DNA from: UBA9611 sp965237595 | Lineage (GTDB): Bacteria > Chloroflexota > Dehalococcoidia > Lucifugimonadales > UBA3495 | Assembly (NCBI GenBank): GCA_965237595.1 | Contig: CBDEFY010000006.1 | Location: 978,679-1,042,678 of the forward strand | DNA: 64,000 nucleotides | Reading direction: 5' to 3' | Shown here: one piece after another, positions 1 to 8,173 of the stretch | Layout of the letters: each line of letters begins with the position of its first letter | How positions within the stretch are numbered: the stretch's first letter is position 1 | Program-made: the position numbers and the translations under genes | The notes under the pieces: model-generated | Seen by the model: only the letters and a program-made list of their open reading frames with translations | Database searches by the model: none | What the model was told of the DNA's origin: nothing

Positions 1-159
1 TGCGATAACTTTCTCAGCGGCCGACGACCGTGGACTAAAGCGAGTTCCGATAGGCCCGCACATAGACACCTTGGCAGACCCGCATCAACTGACTGCTCCA
101 TCGATGCCAAGCCGTTTTCAGTACGGAGAGCCGGCCTTGAGGGTCAGGCCGGTCCAAGC

Positions 160-384
160 CTATCGATCCTTGCGTCCGCTCAGGAGCACAGATGCCAGTT
201 CGCGAATCGCTTCCATGTCGACCTCCCCCGTCGCGATGCGTCCGATAAACCAGATCACGAAGCCCACCATCGCGCCGAGAGCGGCGAACAACAACACTAG
301 CAGAGCATCACTGGCACCTTGCCAGACCCAGACAACTCCGAAAAGGAATCCCCCGAGGAGGCCTATAGTTCTTGCATTAACCAT
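160..384 (-). CDS. DUF2273-like small membrane protein
   Basis: A 74-residue protein with two hydrophobic segments (about residues 7-24 and 27-46) separated by a very short polar turn, followed by a charged tail. This is the layout of the DUF2273 small integral membrane proteins encoded beside Asp23/Gls24 and AmaP in Gram-positive and Chloroflexota genomes. It is the last gene of a minus-strand cluster, 10 bases after the AmaP-like gene, so it is probably co-transcribed. The exact role is unknown. Association with the Asp23 envelope-stress complex is inferred from family and neighbours. Confidence 0.7.
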   Translation of the reverse strand: MVNARTIGLLGGFLFGVVWVWQGASDALLVLLFAALGAMVGFVIWFIGRIATGEVDMEAIRELASVLLSGRKDR

Positions 385-394
385 GGTATCGTAA

Positions 395-952
395 CTACCT
401 TGCTATTAGCGACAGGTCGCCGTCGCCGCGGTACTTTGCTTTCACTCCCACATCTACCACCGCCAACCCGATCAGCCGCTCAACAACATCCTTTATGGAC
501 TCCTGAAGCTCGGAGCTGACTTTGGGTAGATCGCTGCCCATGTTCAAATCCGCCAGGCAGAGAATTCTGAGCCCGCCAGAAGTAACGCGCACACGGCACT
601 TCAGCCCCTTGACGCTCCGGTTTCCTCCCCCCGTCCTTTCCGCCATCTCCCTGACGCTGTCAAGTGCTATTTGGACCACGCCTTCTTCCCCAGCGCTCAC
701 GAGCACCAATCGGGGCCTGGCCGCAATGGGTCGCAGTACAAAGATGAGTAGCAGCAAACCCATAAACACCATGGCCACCGCGATCCCGTTAGCGGCTGCC
801 AGGTCGGCGCCTTTTGCTTTTGCCACATTCTCGAGAGGTAGTAGCAGATCGCCGGGATCTACTGCTCCTGCTGCAACCAGTAGGACTAGCACGCCGCTAA
901 GCAATACGAGCAGAGCCAGAATGAATATTATGCAGCGATTGACAACGTTCAT
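395..952 (-). CDS. amaP: AmaP-like alkaline shock response membrane anchor
   Basis: The protein has two transmembrane segments near the N-terminus, one after MNVVNRC and one ending in FVLRPI. A soluble domain follows with GVVQIALDSVREMAERT, a pattern typical of AmaP, which anchors Asp23 to the membrane. The open frame extends upstream to 1030, but ATGs at 952 and 958 lie just after a GGGATGGGGAG ribosome-binding site and begin the hydrophobic domain, so one of these is preferred. It sits downstream of two Asp23 copies and upstream of the DUF2273 gene in one operon. It appears intact. Confidence 0.75.
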   Translation of the reverse strand: MNVVNRCIIFILALLVLLSGVLVLLVAAGAVDPGDLLLPLENVAKAKGADLAAANGIAVAMVFMGLLLLIFVLRPIAARPRLVLVSAGEEGVVQIALDSVREMAERTGGGNRSVKGLKCRVRVTSGGLRILCLADLNMGSDLPKVSSELQESIKDVVERLIGLAVVDVGVKAKYRGDGDLSLIAR

Positions 953-1129
953 CGGCATCTCCCCATCCCTTCGATGACTAGCAGACTGCTGAATAGCTCT
1001 CAGGCCAACCCAGAGCCTGAAATCATACACAAGAACCGGCGCCCCATTCCTAACTCTGAACGATTAGGTCGATTCAGACCGTGACATTGTGAATATCGTT
1101 GAATTGCCCGATGTCTCCCGCCTCACACA

Positions 1130-1545
1130 ACGCGCCATGATGGAAGCCGATCGGGGAAGTTGATAGCGGCCACCTTGACGTTGATCTCCTTGGCCACGAG
1201 CCCAACCTGCTCCTTTAAGTTGGACCGCCACCGGTTCTCGGACCTCTTTGACGACGTCAGGGATGCTGTATCCATGACTCAACTGTAGATGTCGATGCTC
1301 AGCATCGCTGCGCGGCGCCCAGCCTCCGCCTTAACGCCCGAGCCCATCTGCGTTGCCGTCGATTGAACAAGCCGCGCAACCGCTGGGAGTGCACCCTCGG
1401 CTCCGACTCGGGCCACACCTACGACCGTCAAAGACACATGGCCCACGACGGCCTCTATGACATCATTTCGGATGTTGGTTGCGCCCGGCACACCACTGGG
1501 ATTCTCGGTCTCGAACGGGAAGGCATCCTGCTGACTACGCCTCAT
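1130..1545 (-). pseudogene. Asp23/Gls24 family duplicate, frameshifted
   Basis: This is a diverged tandem copy of the adjacent intact Asp23 gene. It shares FETENPSGVPG, a VRL/VARVGAEG core, AEAGRR, and the C-terminal SIPDVVKEVRE. Relative to the intact gene it has a 2-base insertion near 1275, which creates a stop after IDIYS, and a 1-base insertion near 1216 that destroys the last 25 residues. DNA identity is still high (the stretch at 1165-1195 matches 1596-1626 almost exactly), so the duplication is fairly recent. No functional product is expected. Confidence 0.8.
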
Positions 1546-1552
1546 ATCATGC

Positions 1553-1975
1553 CTACTCGACCCGTCTTGTCGGAATCCTCTGGGGGAACTCAATGGCGGC
1601 CACCTTGACGTTGATCTCCTTGGCCACGAGCCCAACATGCTCCTTCAGTTGGACCGCCACCGATTCTCGGACCTCTTTCACGATGTCGGGAATGCTGTGT
1701 CCATACTCAATTGTAAGGTCGATGTCGAATATCGCCTCTCGTCGTCCAGCCTCGACTTCGACCCCAGCCGCCATGGCCGCTTCTGTCGAGCGCGCCGTAT
1801 TGATTACAGCTCGGAGCAGGCCCCCCGTGCCGAGCCTTACAACGCCTTCGACTTGCTCAGCGGCGTGGCCCGCGATCGCAGCAATGACGCCGTCCGAGAT
1901 TTCGGTGACGCCGGGGACACCGCTGGGATTCTCGGTCTCGTATGGGAACGCCTCTACTGGCTTCTTCTCTGCCAT
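1553..1975 (-). CDS. Asp23/Gls24 family envelope stress protein
   Basis: A 140-residue Asp23/Gls24 (DUF322) protein. It has the family pattern of an N-terminal segment ending in ENPSGVPG, then ISDGVIAAIAGHAAEQVEGV, RLGTGGL, and a C-terminal GHSIPDIVKEVRESVAVQLKE helix region. The ATG at 1975 is chosen over the longer frame because AAGGAGAG lies eight bases upstream and residue 1 starts the conserved domain. The gene is cytoplasmic and expected to attach to the membrane through AmaP, which is encoded downstream. It is first in the operon and has a plausible promoter 80 bases upstream. Confidence 0.85.
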   Translation of the reverse strand: MAEKKPVEAFPYETENPSGVPGVTEISDGVIAAIAGHAAEQVEGVVRLGTGGLLRAVINTARSTEAAMAAGVEVEAGRREAIFDIDLTIEYGHSIPDIVKEVRESVAVQLKEHVGLVAKEINVKVAAIEFPQRIPTRRVE

Positions 1976-2054
1976 AATTTGACTCTCCTTCTCGAGAACC
2001 AGCTTCTTCCTGCCCGCATGGGCGATTCCTACACTAGTAGCCTTAACCATCAAT

Positions 2055-2084
2055 AACATACCTGGAAAGCATTAGCATTGTCAA
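2055..2084 (-). promoter_or_regulatory. sigma-70-like promoter for the Asp23 operon
   Basis: On the minus strand there is TTGACA (2084-2079), an 18-base spacer, and TATGTT (2060-2055), placed 80 bases before the Asp23 start. The -35 is a perfect match and the -10 matches four of six. No operator is apparent. The assignment rests on sequence alone. Confidence 0.5.
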
Positions 2085-3311
2085 TCGTCCCTTCTATTCA
2101 GATGCCATGGATGGGAGACATTGAAGTACACCCTATAACGACTCTAATGCAAGAGGCTGCATCAGGGAACAACCCCACACTATTTGATCACAGTATAGAC
2201 GACACCCCAATTTCAGCGACATTTGCCGAGGCTGCGTGCTACCTCATAGCAAACAAGCGTACTCAATTGGAGGTGGAAACAACAAGATTGGAGGTGGAAA
2301 CAACAAGCCGTTCAATCTCTCTGACGCGGCCCTCGTGCGTGGATTGACATCTAAGATGGTTGGTGAGAATTTGTTCGAGACCCTTATGCTCAACCTTGTT
2401 CGATACAACGAGAATACTCCTATCCCTCGAGCCGGAGACGATGTCCCAACTTGGGAACGGGAAGAGGCGCGAGAACCTGACAGGAACGGTACGATACCAG
2501 CAGGGTATGTTGATTATCTGACGTGGCAAAGTCGCAGGATACATCTTATCGCTGAGGGTAGTCCTCCGATGGTAATGCGGTGCCAGGTACAGCAGAACCT
2601 TAAACTCCATGATGGCCTGTTTGACCCATTCAAGACGTATCAAAAAGATGAGAAAAAGGGTTGGAGTCCGATAAGATTTAATGAGCGCAAGGCTTTGTGG
2701 CGTGATAGCCATACTCTGTTACAGGACGTCGATGGCAGATCCGAGGTCATCAACTGGGCATCCCGCATCAACAATCTGCGGGAAGAGGAGGATAACTCCA
2801 TTCGTTCCAAGTATGCACTTGAAGCCGTAGGCATTGCTACTGCCTCAGGAAAGGCGGCCAGTGTCATCTTCTGGCGACACGAGCGGCTGCCCCTACCCCT
2901 TGATTATCTGGAAAACAAGGAGTTGCCGACAGCCTCGAAGCCGCGCTGAAATTGACTGAAGATATGAGTAGGATTCTGTATGGGGTCGTTCGGGACATGG
3001 CTAAGGAATTAGGTGGTGATGGTCTTGCCGACCACCTCGGCGCCGACCGGGCATACTGGTCGCGCTTGGAGGAGCCGTTCAAGCGGCTCTTGGTGGAACT
3101 GCCCGACGACGTGGATGACGACGGCGAGTACGGAGGCAATCGAATCTCCGAGTGGAAGAAGACCTTGCGCGATACACTACAGGCCGCATTCGATGAGGCC
3201 ACGCGGGGCATGGAACTCTCCACCCGGAACCTCAATGCGCTAGCAGTCGCCGAGGGGAGCCTGAGAAGGGCCATACGCAAGCACCTGGCAGGGCGAGGGA
3301 GGCGTAGATGA
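2078..3311 (+). pseudogene. cas8e: Cas8e (Cse1/CasA) of type I-E CRISPR-Cas, 5' truncated and frameshifted
   Basis: Three frames together give a Cse1 large subunit. The first (about 2100-2255) has TLFDH and AEAACYLIANK. The second (about 2257-2920) has LFETLMLNLV, the signature DYLTWQSRRIHLI, GWSPIR, ALWRDSHTLL and WRHERLPLPLDYLE. The third (about 2921-3311) has the C-terminal helical domain with YWSRLEEPFKRLLVELP. Joining them needs a frameshift near 2257 and another near 2921. About the first 90 residues of the family are missing, including the N-terminal NLIDEPWI-type start. Cse1 recognises the PAM and recruits Cas3 in Cascade. The last codons overlap the cse2 start in ATGA, the normal type I-E gene order. 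Confidence 0.85.
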
Positions 3312-3700
3312 CCCAGCAACTTGAGAAGCGTAAGAGCCAAAGGTTTGTCGAGTTCCTTCAGAGACTGGAGGAACGCAAGGACCGTGGGGCGCTGGCAGCC
3401 CTCCGGCGGAGCCTTGGAAGGCCTCCAGGCACAGCGCCGGAGATGCACCGCTACGTGGCTTCCTGGACTGACGGAGAAAGATCACGCTGGCGGGAGGACG
3501 TGTACTACATAGTCGCCACCATTTTTGCCTTCCATCCCTGCGACTGGCCGAGGGACGATTCGGACAGATACACCAATCTCGGGGCGTCATTCGCTAAAAT
3601 CGCCGGTGGGGATTCGTACGACGCGGTCGAGCGCCGCTTCACCGCACTGTTGAGCGTTCGTGCAGAAGACCTGCACGTTCATCTGCGGCCATTACCATGA
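3308..3700 (+). pseudogene. cse2: Cse2 (CasB) small subunit of type I-E Cascade, 3' truncated
   Basis: The 130-residue frame has the Cse2 pattern: LAALRRSLGRPPGTAPEMHRY, then YYIVATIFAFHP, NLGASF, and ERRFTALLSVRAEDLHVHLR. It starts in an ATGA overlap with cse1. Cse2 normally continues after HLRq with a segment ending near a DLxxW. Here the sequence jumps to PLP-stop and then reads into an unrelated DUF5679 fragment, so a deletion has removed the 3' end. No cas7, cas5, cas6, cas3, cas1, cas2 or CRISPR array is present in the window. Confidence 0.85.
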
Positions 3701-3777
3701 AGAATGGCCGCCCGGCCACTCAGGGTGTATGCCCAGTCTGCTCCACAAGGATGTTTCGGATGGGCAAAGCTCTATAG
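3697..3777 (+). pseudogene. DUF5679 zinc-ribbon C-terminal fragment
   Basis: The frame encodes NGRPATQGVCPVC followed by a TRMFRMGKAL tail and a stop. It matches the C-terminal half of the small Chloroflexota DUF5679 domain (second CxxC of a zinc ribbon, then a GTKMFRIG-type end). The first CxxC half is absent because the fragment is joined to the truncated end of cse2 near 3688. It is a deletion scar rather than a functional gene. Confidence 0.65.
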
Positions 3778-3790
3778 TCAAGTGCTTCCC

Positions 3791-3847
3791 GGAGACCGTC
3801 GCCTAAGGCTGTTGGAAGGGGAGTAGCGGCGATAGGCGATGGTCTCC
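3791..3847. repeat. 15-bp inverted repeat with 27-bp spacer
   Basis: GGAGACCGTCGCCTA at 3791-3805 and TAGGCGATGGTCTCC at 3833-3847 are reverse complements with one mismatch. The repeat lies between the CRISPR remnant and the first ISa copy. It could be a terminator stem or the ends of a tiny non-autonomous element. There is no T-tract, so the role is open. Confidence 0.5.
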
Positions 3848-3997
3848 GACGGCGATCCAATCGCTCACATGAACTCTTCACCGGCCCGCCAACTCAGATG
3901 ACGGCGACTCTGAGGGTGCCCCGCCTGCCGAGTAATCGGACTAGGGCCTTGGATTGTTAGCAACCAGCAAAAGTGGGACACATTGGGAGCCGAGAGA

Positions 3998-4982
3998 TCA
4001 GGGGCTGGATGGAGGTCTGGTGAGCTCCCTGAGGGCCCTGTTGTAGCGTCGTCGCCGTTCGGTGGTTTGAGCCTTCACCTCCTTCCTGCGTTGTAGGATC
4101 TCTTGCCGTCTTCCCTTGAGCACGTCTGATGGTGTCACGTTGCCCAGAGCCTTGTGATAGCGCCGGTAGTTGTAGTAGCTGACGAAGGCCGCGATAGCAG
4201 CCTCAAGGTCGGCGGGCAACTCATAAGGCACCTGGTTGACGTCCCGTTTGATGGTCTGGTGGTAGCGCTCCAGCTTCCCGTTGGTCTGAGGGTGGAAAGG
4301 AGTTGCTAGGATGTGCTTGATGCCAACCATCCCCAGGTAGTCCCTGAATGCTCTTTAGACATAGCCTGGACCGTTGTCACTCAGCAGCCTGGTGCGGTCT
4401 GTGACTGGAACTTGGTCCATGCTGGTCGTGTCCACTGCATCCTGGACCACCTCGATGAAGGAGTCGGCCGTCATATCTTGCTGAAGCCTGTGAGCCAGGA
4501 TGAAGCGGGAGTAGTCGTCCATAACGGTGACCAGGTAGTAGTAGCCCCAACCAACCACCCTGAAGTATGAGGCATCGGTGGCCCACATCTGGTGAGGTCC
4601 TGTGGTCTTGCGGTGGTACTCCTTCCCCGCGGCCAACCGCATCTCAGGCCGCTTCACTAGGCCCTCCCTGCCCAGGATACGGTAGACGCTGGACTCTGAG
4701 ACTGAGAAGCCCTGGTTGTCGGTGATCCACGCGGCCAGCTGACGGCAGCTCAGCTCTGGCATCTCTCTGGCTGATAACAGGACTGAGCGTTCTTCCTGAA
4801 TAGTAAGACGGTTCCATGGTGCCTGATCGCCTCCTGGTCGGTCCTCAAGTCCTTGTTGGTCTTGGCGTCTGAGCCACCGGTAGTAGGTGCTCTTAGGTGC
4901 CCAGCTCTCTGAGGACCTTTCGCTTGGGGAGGGGAGACGAGGATACTTTGGTAACTACCTCTGCCTTCTCCGGGGCGCTCAT
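3998..4982 (-). pseudogene. ISa copy 1 orfB (DDE transposase) with frameshift and in-frame TAA
   Basis: This is an rve-type transposase core: WATDASYF (first Asp), LLSDNGPGYV (second Asp) and HPQTNGKLERYHQ (Glu). An in-frame TAA at 4355-4357 falls between the second Asp and the Glu. The same stop is present in all five copies in this window. This copy also has a 2-base deletion near 4896, so its N-terminal HTH segment is out of frame. In IS3-type elements orfB is expressed mainly as an OrfAB fusion by -1 frameshifting. Confidence 0.85.
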
Positions 4983-5386
4983 CCGCTGGTACCGGTGGCG
5001 TCCTGGGGCACGGGGATGGCCGTTTTTTTGAGACGGTACGCCTCCAGCGACAGATCGGCCACTAGCTCCTTGAGTTCCCCGTTCTCTCGCTTGAGCTGCC
5101 CTACCTCATGCTGAGTGGCGTCCCGAACCGAGTCACGGGTCAACCTCTCCTTGCCCGCCTCCATGAACTCTTTGGTCCACGAGTAGTAGGAGTGGGGCTT
5201 GATCCCCTCCCGCCGGCACAGGTCGTTGACTGTGACCTCGCGGCGGAAGCCCTCCAGAACAATTCGGATCTTGTCTTCGGAGGTGTACTTACGTCGGGCA
5301 GCCGCCTTCACTGTACGGACGAAAGACCTGGTCTGCTCGCTTCGTTCCTCGGCGGCCTCTGCTTTGCTTACTTCTAATTGGGACAC
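4979..5386 (-). CDS. ISa copy 1 OrfA (IS3/IS911-type HTH protein)
   Basis: A 135-residue OrfA with a GTG start after AAAGGAGCAGAT. It has a helix-turn-helix core (RKYTSEDKIRIVLEGFRRE, then HSYYSWTKEFM) and a leucine-zipper-like tail (LKRENGELKELVADLSLEAYRLKK). CTC AAA AAA AC follows codon RLKK. Slipping back one base there opens the frame leading into orfB, the classical IS3 arrangement. OrfB also has its own ATG overlapping the OrfA stop (GATGA). Confidence 0.85.
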   Translation of the reverse strand: MSQLEVSKAEAAEERSEQTRSFVRTVKAAARRKYTSEDKIRIVLEGFRREVTVNDLCRREGIKPHSYYSWTKEFMEAGKERLTRDSVRDATQHEVGQLKRENGELKELVADLSLEAYRLKKTAIPVPQDATGTSG

Positions 5387-5497
5387 ATCTGCTCCTTTCT
5401 GTGGGTAACTCTACCCTCATTTCAGGAGCTCACACCACCCTCCCACTCTCGGGTTTTCCTACCCTTATATGTGTCCCATTATCGCTGACGGTCTACA

Positions 5498-5588
5498 AAC
5501 TCTACCCTCATTTCAGGAGCTCACACCACCCTCCGACTCTCGGGTTTTCCTACCCTTATATGTGTCCCATTATCGCTGACGGTCTACA
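5498..5588 (-). mobile_element. 91-bp right-end fragment of another ISa copy
   Basis: These bases repeat the terminal 91 bp of ISa (aactctaccctcat... to ...ggtctaca) directly after the right end of copy 1. The fragment carries ccgactctc, the marker of the other copy lineage, whereas copy 1 carries cccactctc. It is therefore a leftover of a second insertion rather than a simple tandem duplication of copy 1. Confidence 0.85.
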
Positions 5589-5785
5589 GGCAGGAAGTAT
5601 CTCTGGCTAGAAGGCAGGTGGGCAGTGCCGTGGCCCACACGCCCGGCGATACCCTCGGCCAGCAGACCGGTCAGCGCACGGTGGACGGTCGCGTGCGGCT
5701 CGCCAAGGATGCTTGCCAGCTCCGCTGAGTCGATGAAGGGCGTCCGGCTGAGGGCGTCAAACAGCTGTCGTTCGGGGAGCGCCAA
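5589..5785 (-). pseudogene. Replication-relaxation-like winged-helix fragment
   Basis: The frame encodes a winged-helix N-terminus: PERQLFDALSRTPFIDSAEL, HRALTGLLAEGIAGRV and SSQRYFLP, ending at the ISa junction. It resembles the start of the replication-relaxation protein at 34487 (LLRQLAETPFADRLDL, MDRLMERGVA, TRRYYLT). The remainder was lost at the IS boundary, where the frame picks up IS-encoded VDRQR and a stop. It suggests remains of a second ICE or plasmid module. Confidence 0.6.
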
Positions 5786-6068
5786 GTTAGGTCCTCACTT
5801 CTTCGCTGTGTCGTATCTGTCATCTGCTGTGCTCAGCATTTGCCCAATTGTCCATTTTCGCCGAAAGACACGCCGCGTGTAAGGCCTTGCAAGTCATTGT
5901 GCTGTACATGGTTTTGTGATATGTGCGTGGGGGGTTCCGTGGTGTGGCGATGCCCAACAATGAAGAATTCTTGCACGAACTCTTCGGAATCCAACATCTG
6001 CATCTTGACACTGATGAGGCTATAACCTAGTCTGGTAGCTAGTCAGACAAATGGCAGGTGGGTGAACC

Positions 6069-6329
6069 ATGAGCAAGAAATGGCCGGTGCAGGACGCTAA
6101 GTCAAGGTTCAGCGAGCTCCTAGATACTGCCCTCGCCGAGGGGCCGCAGGTAGTGACCAAGCGCGGGGTAGAGACTGCCGTGCTCCTTCCCATTGAGGAG
6201 TGGCGGAGGCTGGAGCGGATGACCCGACCGGATCTGAAGGAGTTGCTCCTCGCCTCTGGGGCGCGGACCGAGGAGCTTACACCGCCTCGCCGACAGCATC
6301 GCCACCGCACACCTCTGGCTGTGGAGTAG
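6069..6329 (+). CDS. Phd/YefM family antitoxin
   Basis: An 86-residue protein with the Phd/YefM fold signature: WPVQDAKSRFSELLDTALAEGPQVVTKRG, then ETAVLLPIEEWRRLE. The N-terminal domain binds DNA and represses the operon, and the variable C-terminus (from about residue 58) neutralises the toxin. It starts after AGGTGGGTGAACC and ends four bases before the PIN toxin gene. The 283 bp upstream hold no gene. Confidence 0.88.
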   Translation: MSKKWPVQDAKSRFSELLDTALAEGPQVVTKRGVETAVLLPIEEWRRLERMTRPDLKELLLASGARTEELTPPRRQHRHRTPLAVE

Positions 6330-6333
6330 GCCG

Positions 6334-6747
6334 ATGTACCTCCTCGATACGAATGTAGTCTCGGAACTGCGTCGTTCCCGTCCACACGATGCTGTCCTGG
6401 ACTGGATCGCCGATGTGCCGGCGGAGCAGCTCTTCGTCTCTGCCGTCACGGTTGGTGAGATACAGGCTGGGATCGAGGTCACCCGTGAGCAGGATGCAGA
6501 AAAGGCAGAGGAGCTTGAGGCTTGGCTGGACAAAGTCCTAGCTTCTTACGCTGTGTTGTCCATGGACGCTCCCGCCTTCCGGGAGTGGGCGCGGCTCATG
6601 CACGGGCTGTCAGACACGATAAGCGAAGACGCCATGATTGCGGCGACAGCCATCGTTCATAGGCTGACGGTGGTTACCCGGAACGTGAGCGACTTCGGTC
6701 AGCTTGGGGTTGAGTTGCAGAACCCCTTTGAAGGCAACGAGCAATGA
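6334..6747 (+). CDS. vapC: VapC/FitB-like PIN-domain toxin ribonuclease
   Basis: A 137-residue PIN domain. It has MYLLDTNVVSELRR (first Asp), VTVGEIQAGIE (conserved Glu), EDAMIAATAIVH (third acidic cluster) and TRNVSDF (fourth). All acidic positions expected for Mg-dependent RNase activity are present. It pairs with the Phd-type antitoxin upstream. Its stop overlaps the start of a DNA methyltransferase gene in ATGA, so toxin and methyltransferase were translationally coupled before the IS insertion. Confidence 0.88.
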   Translation: MYLLDTNVVSELRRSRPHDAVLDWIADVPAEQLFVSAVTVGEIQAGIEVTREQDAEKAEELEAWLDKVLASYAVLSMDAPAFREWARLMHGLSDTISEDAMIAATAIVHRLTVVTRNVSDFGQLGVELQNPFEGNEQ

Positions 6748-6843
6748 CCGTCGAATCAAGTACGGCTAGCGACTCAACGCCGCAGGCTAGGTTTGTCCAG
6801 ATCATCGGCAACTTCGCCGATGCTGTGGCGAACAATTTCAAAC
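6744..6843 (+). pseudogene. N-terminal fragment of an ISP-type DNA methyltransferase
   Basis: Starting in an ATGA overlap with the vapC stop, the frame encodes about 33 residues, including ARFVQIIGNFADAVANNFKL. It is then cut by an IS3-family element at 6844. From memory of the family this resembles the extreme N-terminus of type ISP/IIG restriction-modification proteins (FVQxIGDFADAVAxNFKL). The same family's NPPY region resumes at 8174, so the two pieces probably come from one gene with an IS-adjacent deletion between them. Confidence 0.55.
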
Positions 6844-6857
6844 TGAGGTGGACCCAA

Positions 6858-7802
6858 TCAGTTGGACAGGTTTGGTGCAAAACTAAGTGGGAGTTCCGCC
6901 GTCTTTCCAAGGTCTGAGAACGCTCCGTTCGGTGCCCGTTTCCCATTGATTGACCGTTCATCTGATGGCGCCAAGTCTCCTTTGAACACCTCAGCCGGTG
7001 TCCGGTAGCCCAAGGCCTGGTGGGGTCTTTGGTTGTTGTAGAAGCTGAAGTATGCGTCAAGCCCGGCCTTGGCTTCTCGCCCGTTGGAGTAGGCTTTCAG
7101 GTAGACCTCCTCGTACTTAACCGTGCGCCACAGCCGCTCCAACAAGATGTTGTCGGTGTAGCGTCCCTTCCCGTCCATGCTGATTCTCACTCCGTGCTGC
7201 TCTAGGAGACCGGTGAAGGCTTCGCCGGTGAACTGGCTGCCCTGGTCGGTGTTGAAGACCTCTGGCTTCCCCTTGCCAAGCGCTTCCTCCAATGTCTCGA
7301 CACAGAAATCAGCATCCAAGGTGTTGGAAAGACGCCAGGCCACCACGTACCGCGTGTACCAATCCATGATGGCCACCAGGTATAAGAAACCCTTGGCCAT
7401 GGGGATGTAGGTGATGTCGGCGGCCCACACCTGATTTGGTCTGGTGATCTCCATGCCGCTCAGGAGGTAGGGATACACCTTGTGCCCTGGCCCCGGCTTG
7501 CTGGTCCGGGGCCACCGGTAGATGGCACGTAGTCCCATGGTCCGCATCAGACGCTGGACCCGCTTCCGGTTCACCCTGTGACCTTGAGTGCCCAGCCAGA
7601 CCCTCATGCGCCGCGACCCGTAGAAGGGGGTACTTAGGTACTGGTGGTCCATCGCCTTCATCACGGTCAGGTTCTCCAAGCAAGTCCCCTTGCGCCGGTA
7701 GTTTAGGCTGGACCTGCTGATGCTCAGTAAGGCGCACTGTCTCACTGTGGACAAGGCTGGGTGCCGCCGGTCCACCATCTCCCGCCGCCGCTCCCGGCTC
7801 AT
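6858..7802 (-). CDS. IS3-family OrfB transposase (DDE)
   Basis: A 314-residue OrfB with an HTH_21 region (YGSRRMRVWL, NRKRVQRLMR) and an rve domain. The triad is visible as AADITYIPM (Asp), FNTDQGSQFT (Asp) and LLERLWRTVKYEE (Glu), followed by NNQRPHQALGYRTP. The start overlaps the orfA stop in ATGA. It is full length and uninterrupted, so it may be active. Confidence 0.9.
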   Translation of the reverse strand: MSRERRREMVDRRHPALSTVRQCALLSISRSSLNYRRKGTCLENLTVMKAMDHQYLSTPFYGSRRMRVWLGTQGHRVNRKRVQRLMRTMGLRAIYRWPRTSKPGPGHKVYPYLLSGMEITRPNQVWAADITYIPMAKGFLYLVAIMDWYTRYVVAWRLSNTLDADFCVETLEEALGKGKPEVFNTDQGSQFTGEAFTGLLEQHGVRISMDGKGRYTDNILLERLWRTVKYEEVYLKAYSNGREAKAGLDAYFSFYNNQRPHQALGYRTPAEVFKGDLAPSDERSINGKRAPNGAFSDLGKTAELPLSFAPNLSN

Positions 7803-8083
7803 GGACCGAGCCTCTCCGCCAAGAAATCCCGCTCAACCTTCAGTTGGCCGATCTGCTGATAGAGCCGGGCAACAAGGACCGCATCGCTCTTCTGGCGTTT
7901 GTCTTGGTTCCCACCAAAGACGCCGACCGCTCCTTCCAACAAGGACTTCTTCCAGGCCTGGATCTGCCCGGGATGGACCTCGTAGCGGGCGGCCAGTTGG
8001 GCCACCGTCTCTTCACCCTTCACCGCTTCCAGGGCCACCTTGGCCTTGAATGTTGGGCTGTGCTTCCTCCGCTCTTTTGACAT
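7799..8083 (-). CDS. IS3-family OrfA (HTH protein)
   Basis: A roughly 94-residue OrfA with the IS3 HTH_Tnp_1 pattern: RRKHSPTFKAKVALEAVKG, TVAQLAARYEVHPGQI, AWKKSLLEGA. A C-terminal coiled coil follows (LYQQIGQLKVERDFLAERL). The ATG at 8083 (MSKERRKHS) is preferred to the upstream in-frame ATG at 8101 because it matches the usual family start. Confidence 0.85.
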   Translation of the reverse strand: MSKERRKHSPTFKAKVALEAVKGEETVAQLAARYEVHPGQIQAWKKSLLEGAVGVFGGNQDKRQKSDAVLVARLYQQIGQLKVERDFLAERLGP

Positions 8084-8173
8084 GTCCCACTCCTCCCTCA
8101 CAGCAACAGCTGTGGCTATTTTAGGAGCAGAACTCTCACTTAACCACCCGTCCGAATTTCCGGGTCCACCTCA

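Larger units (their letters stand above)
3955..5497 (-). mobile_element. ISa copy 1 (IS3-type, 1543 bp)
   Basis: The full-length element is 1545 bp in copies 3 and 5. It begins TGTTAGCAACCAGC and ends GCTGACGGTCTACA, with imperfect terminal repeats sharing AGC and TGGGACACAT. It carries an IS3-type orfA/orfB pair with an A7 slippery run. This copy lacks 2 bp in orfB near 4896. It shares single-base markers with copy 5 (for example cccactctc at the right end), so copies 1 and 5 form one lineage and copies 2, 3 and 4 another. No target-site duplication is visible (GGAT left; AACT or GGCA right). Confidence 0.9.
6844..8173 (-). mobile_element. IS3-family element (1330 bp), apparently intact
   Basis: Perfect 12-bp terminal repeats TGAGGTGGACCC (6844-6855) and GGGTCCACCTCA (8162-8173) bound an orfA/orfB pair. 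The flanks (AAC left, CAG right) show no 3-bp duplication. The surrounding methyltransferase gene lacks its middle, which fits a deletion next to the element. Unlike ISa, its DDE frame has no internal stop. Confidence 0.88.

Noticed and set aside
2078..3954. A CRISPR array near the cse genes
   Set aside because: No short repeat with regular spacing was seen. The only repeat is a single 15-bp inverted pair.
6003..6030. Promoter TTGACA...TATAAC before the Phd/VapC pair
   Set aside because: The spacing is about 10 bases, too short for a sigma-70 promoter.
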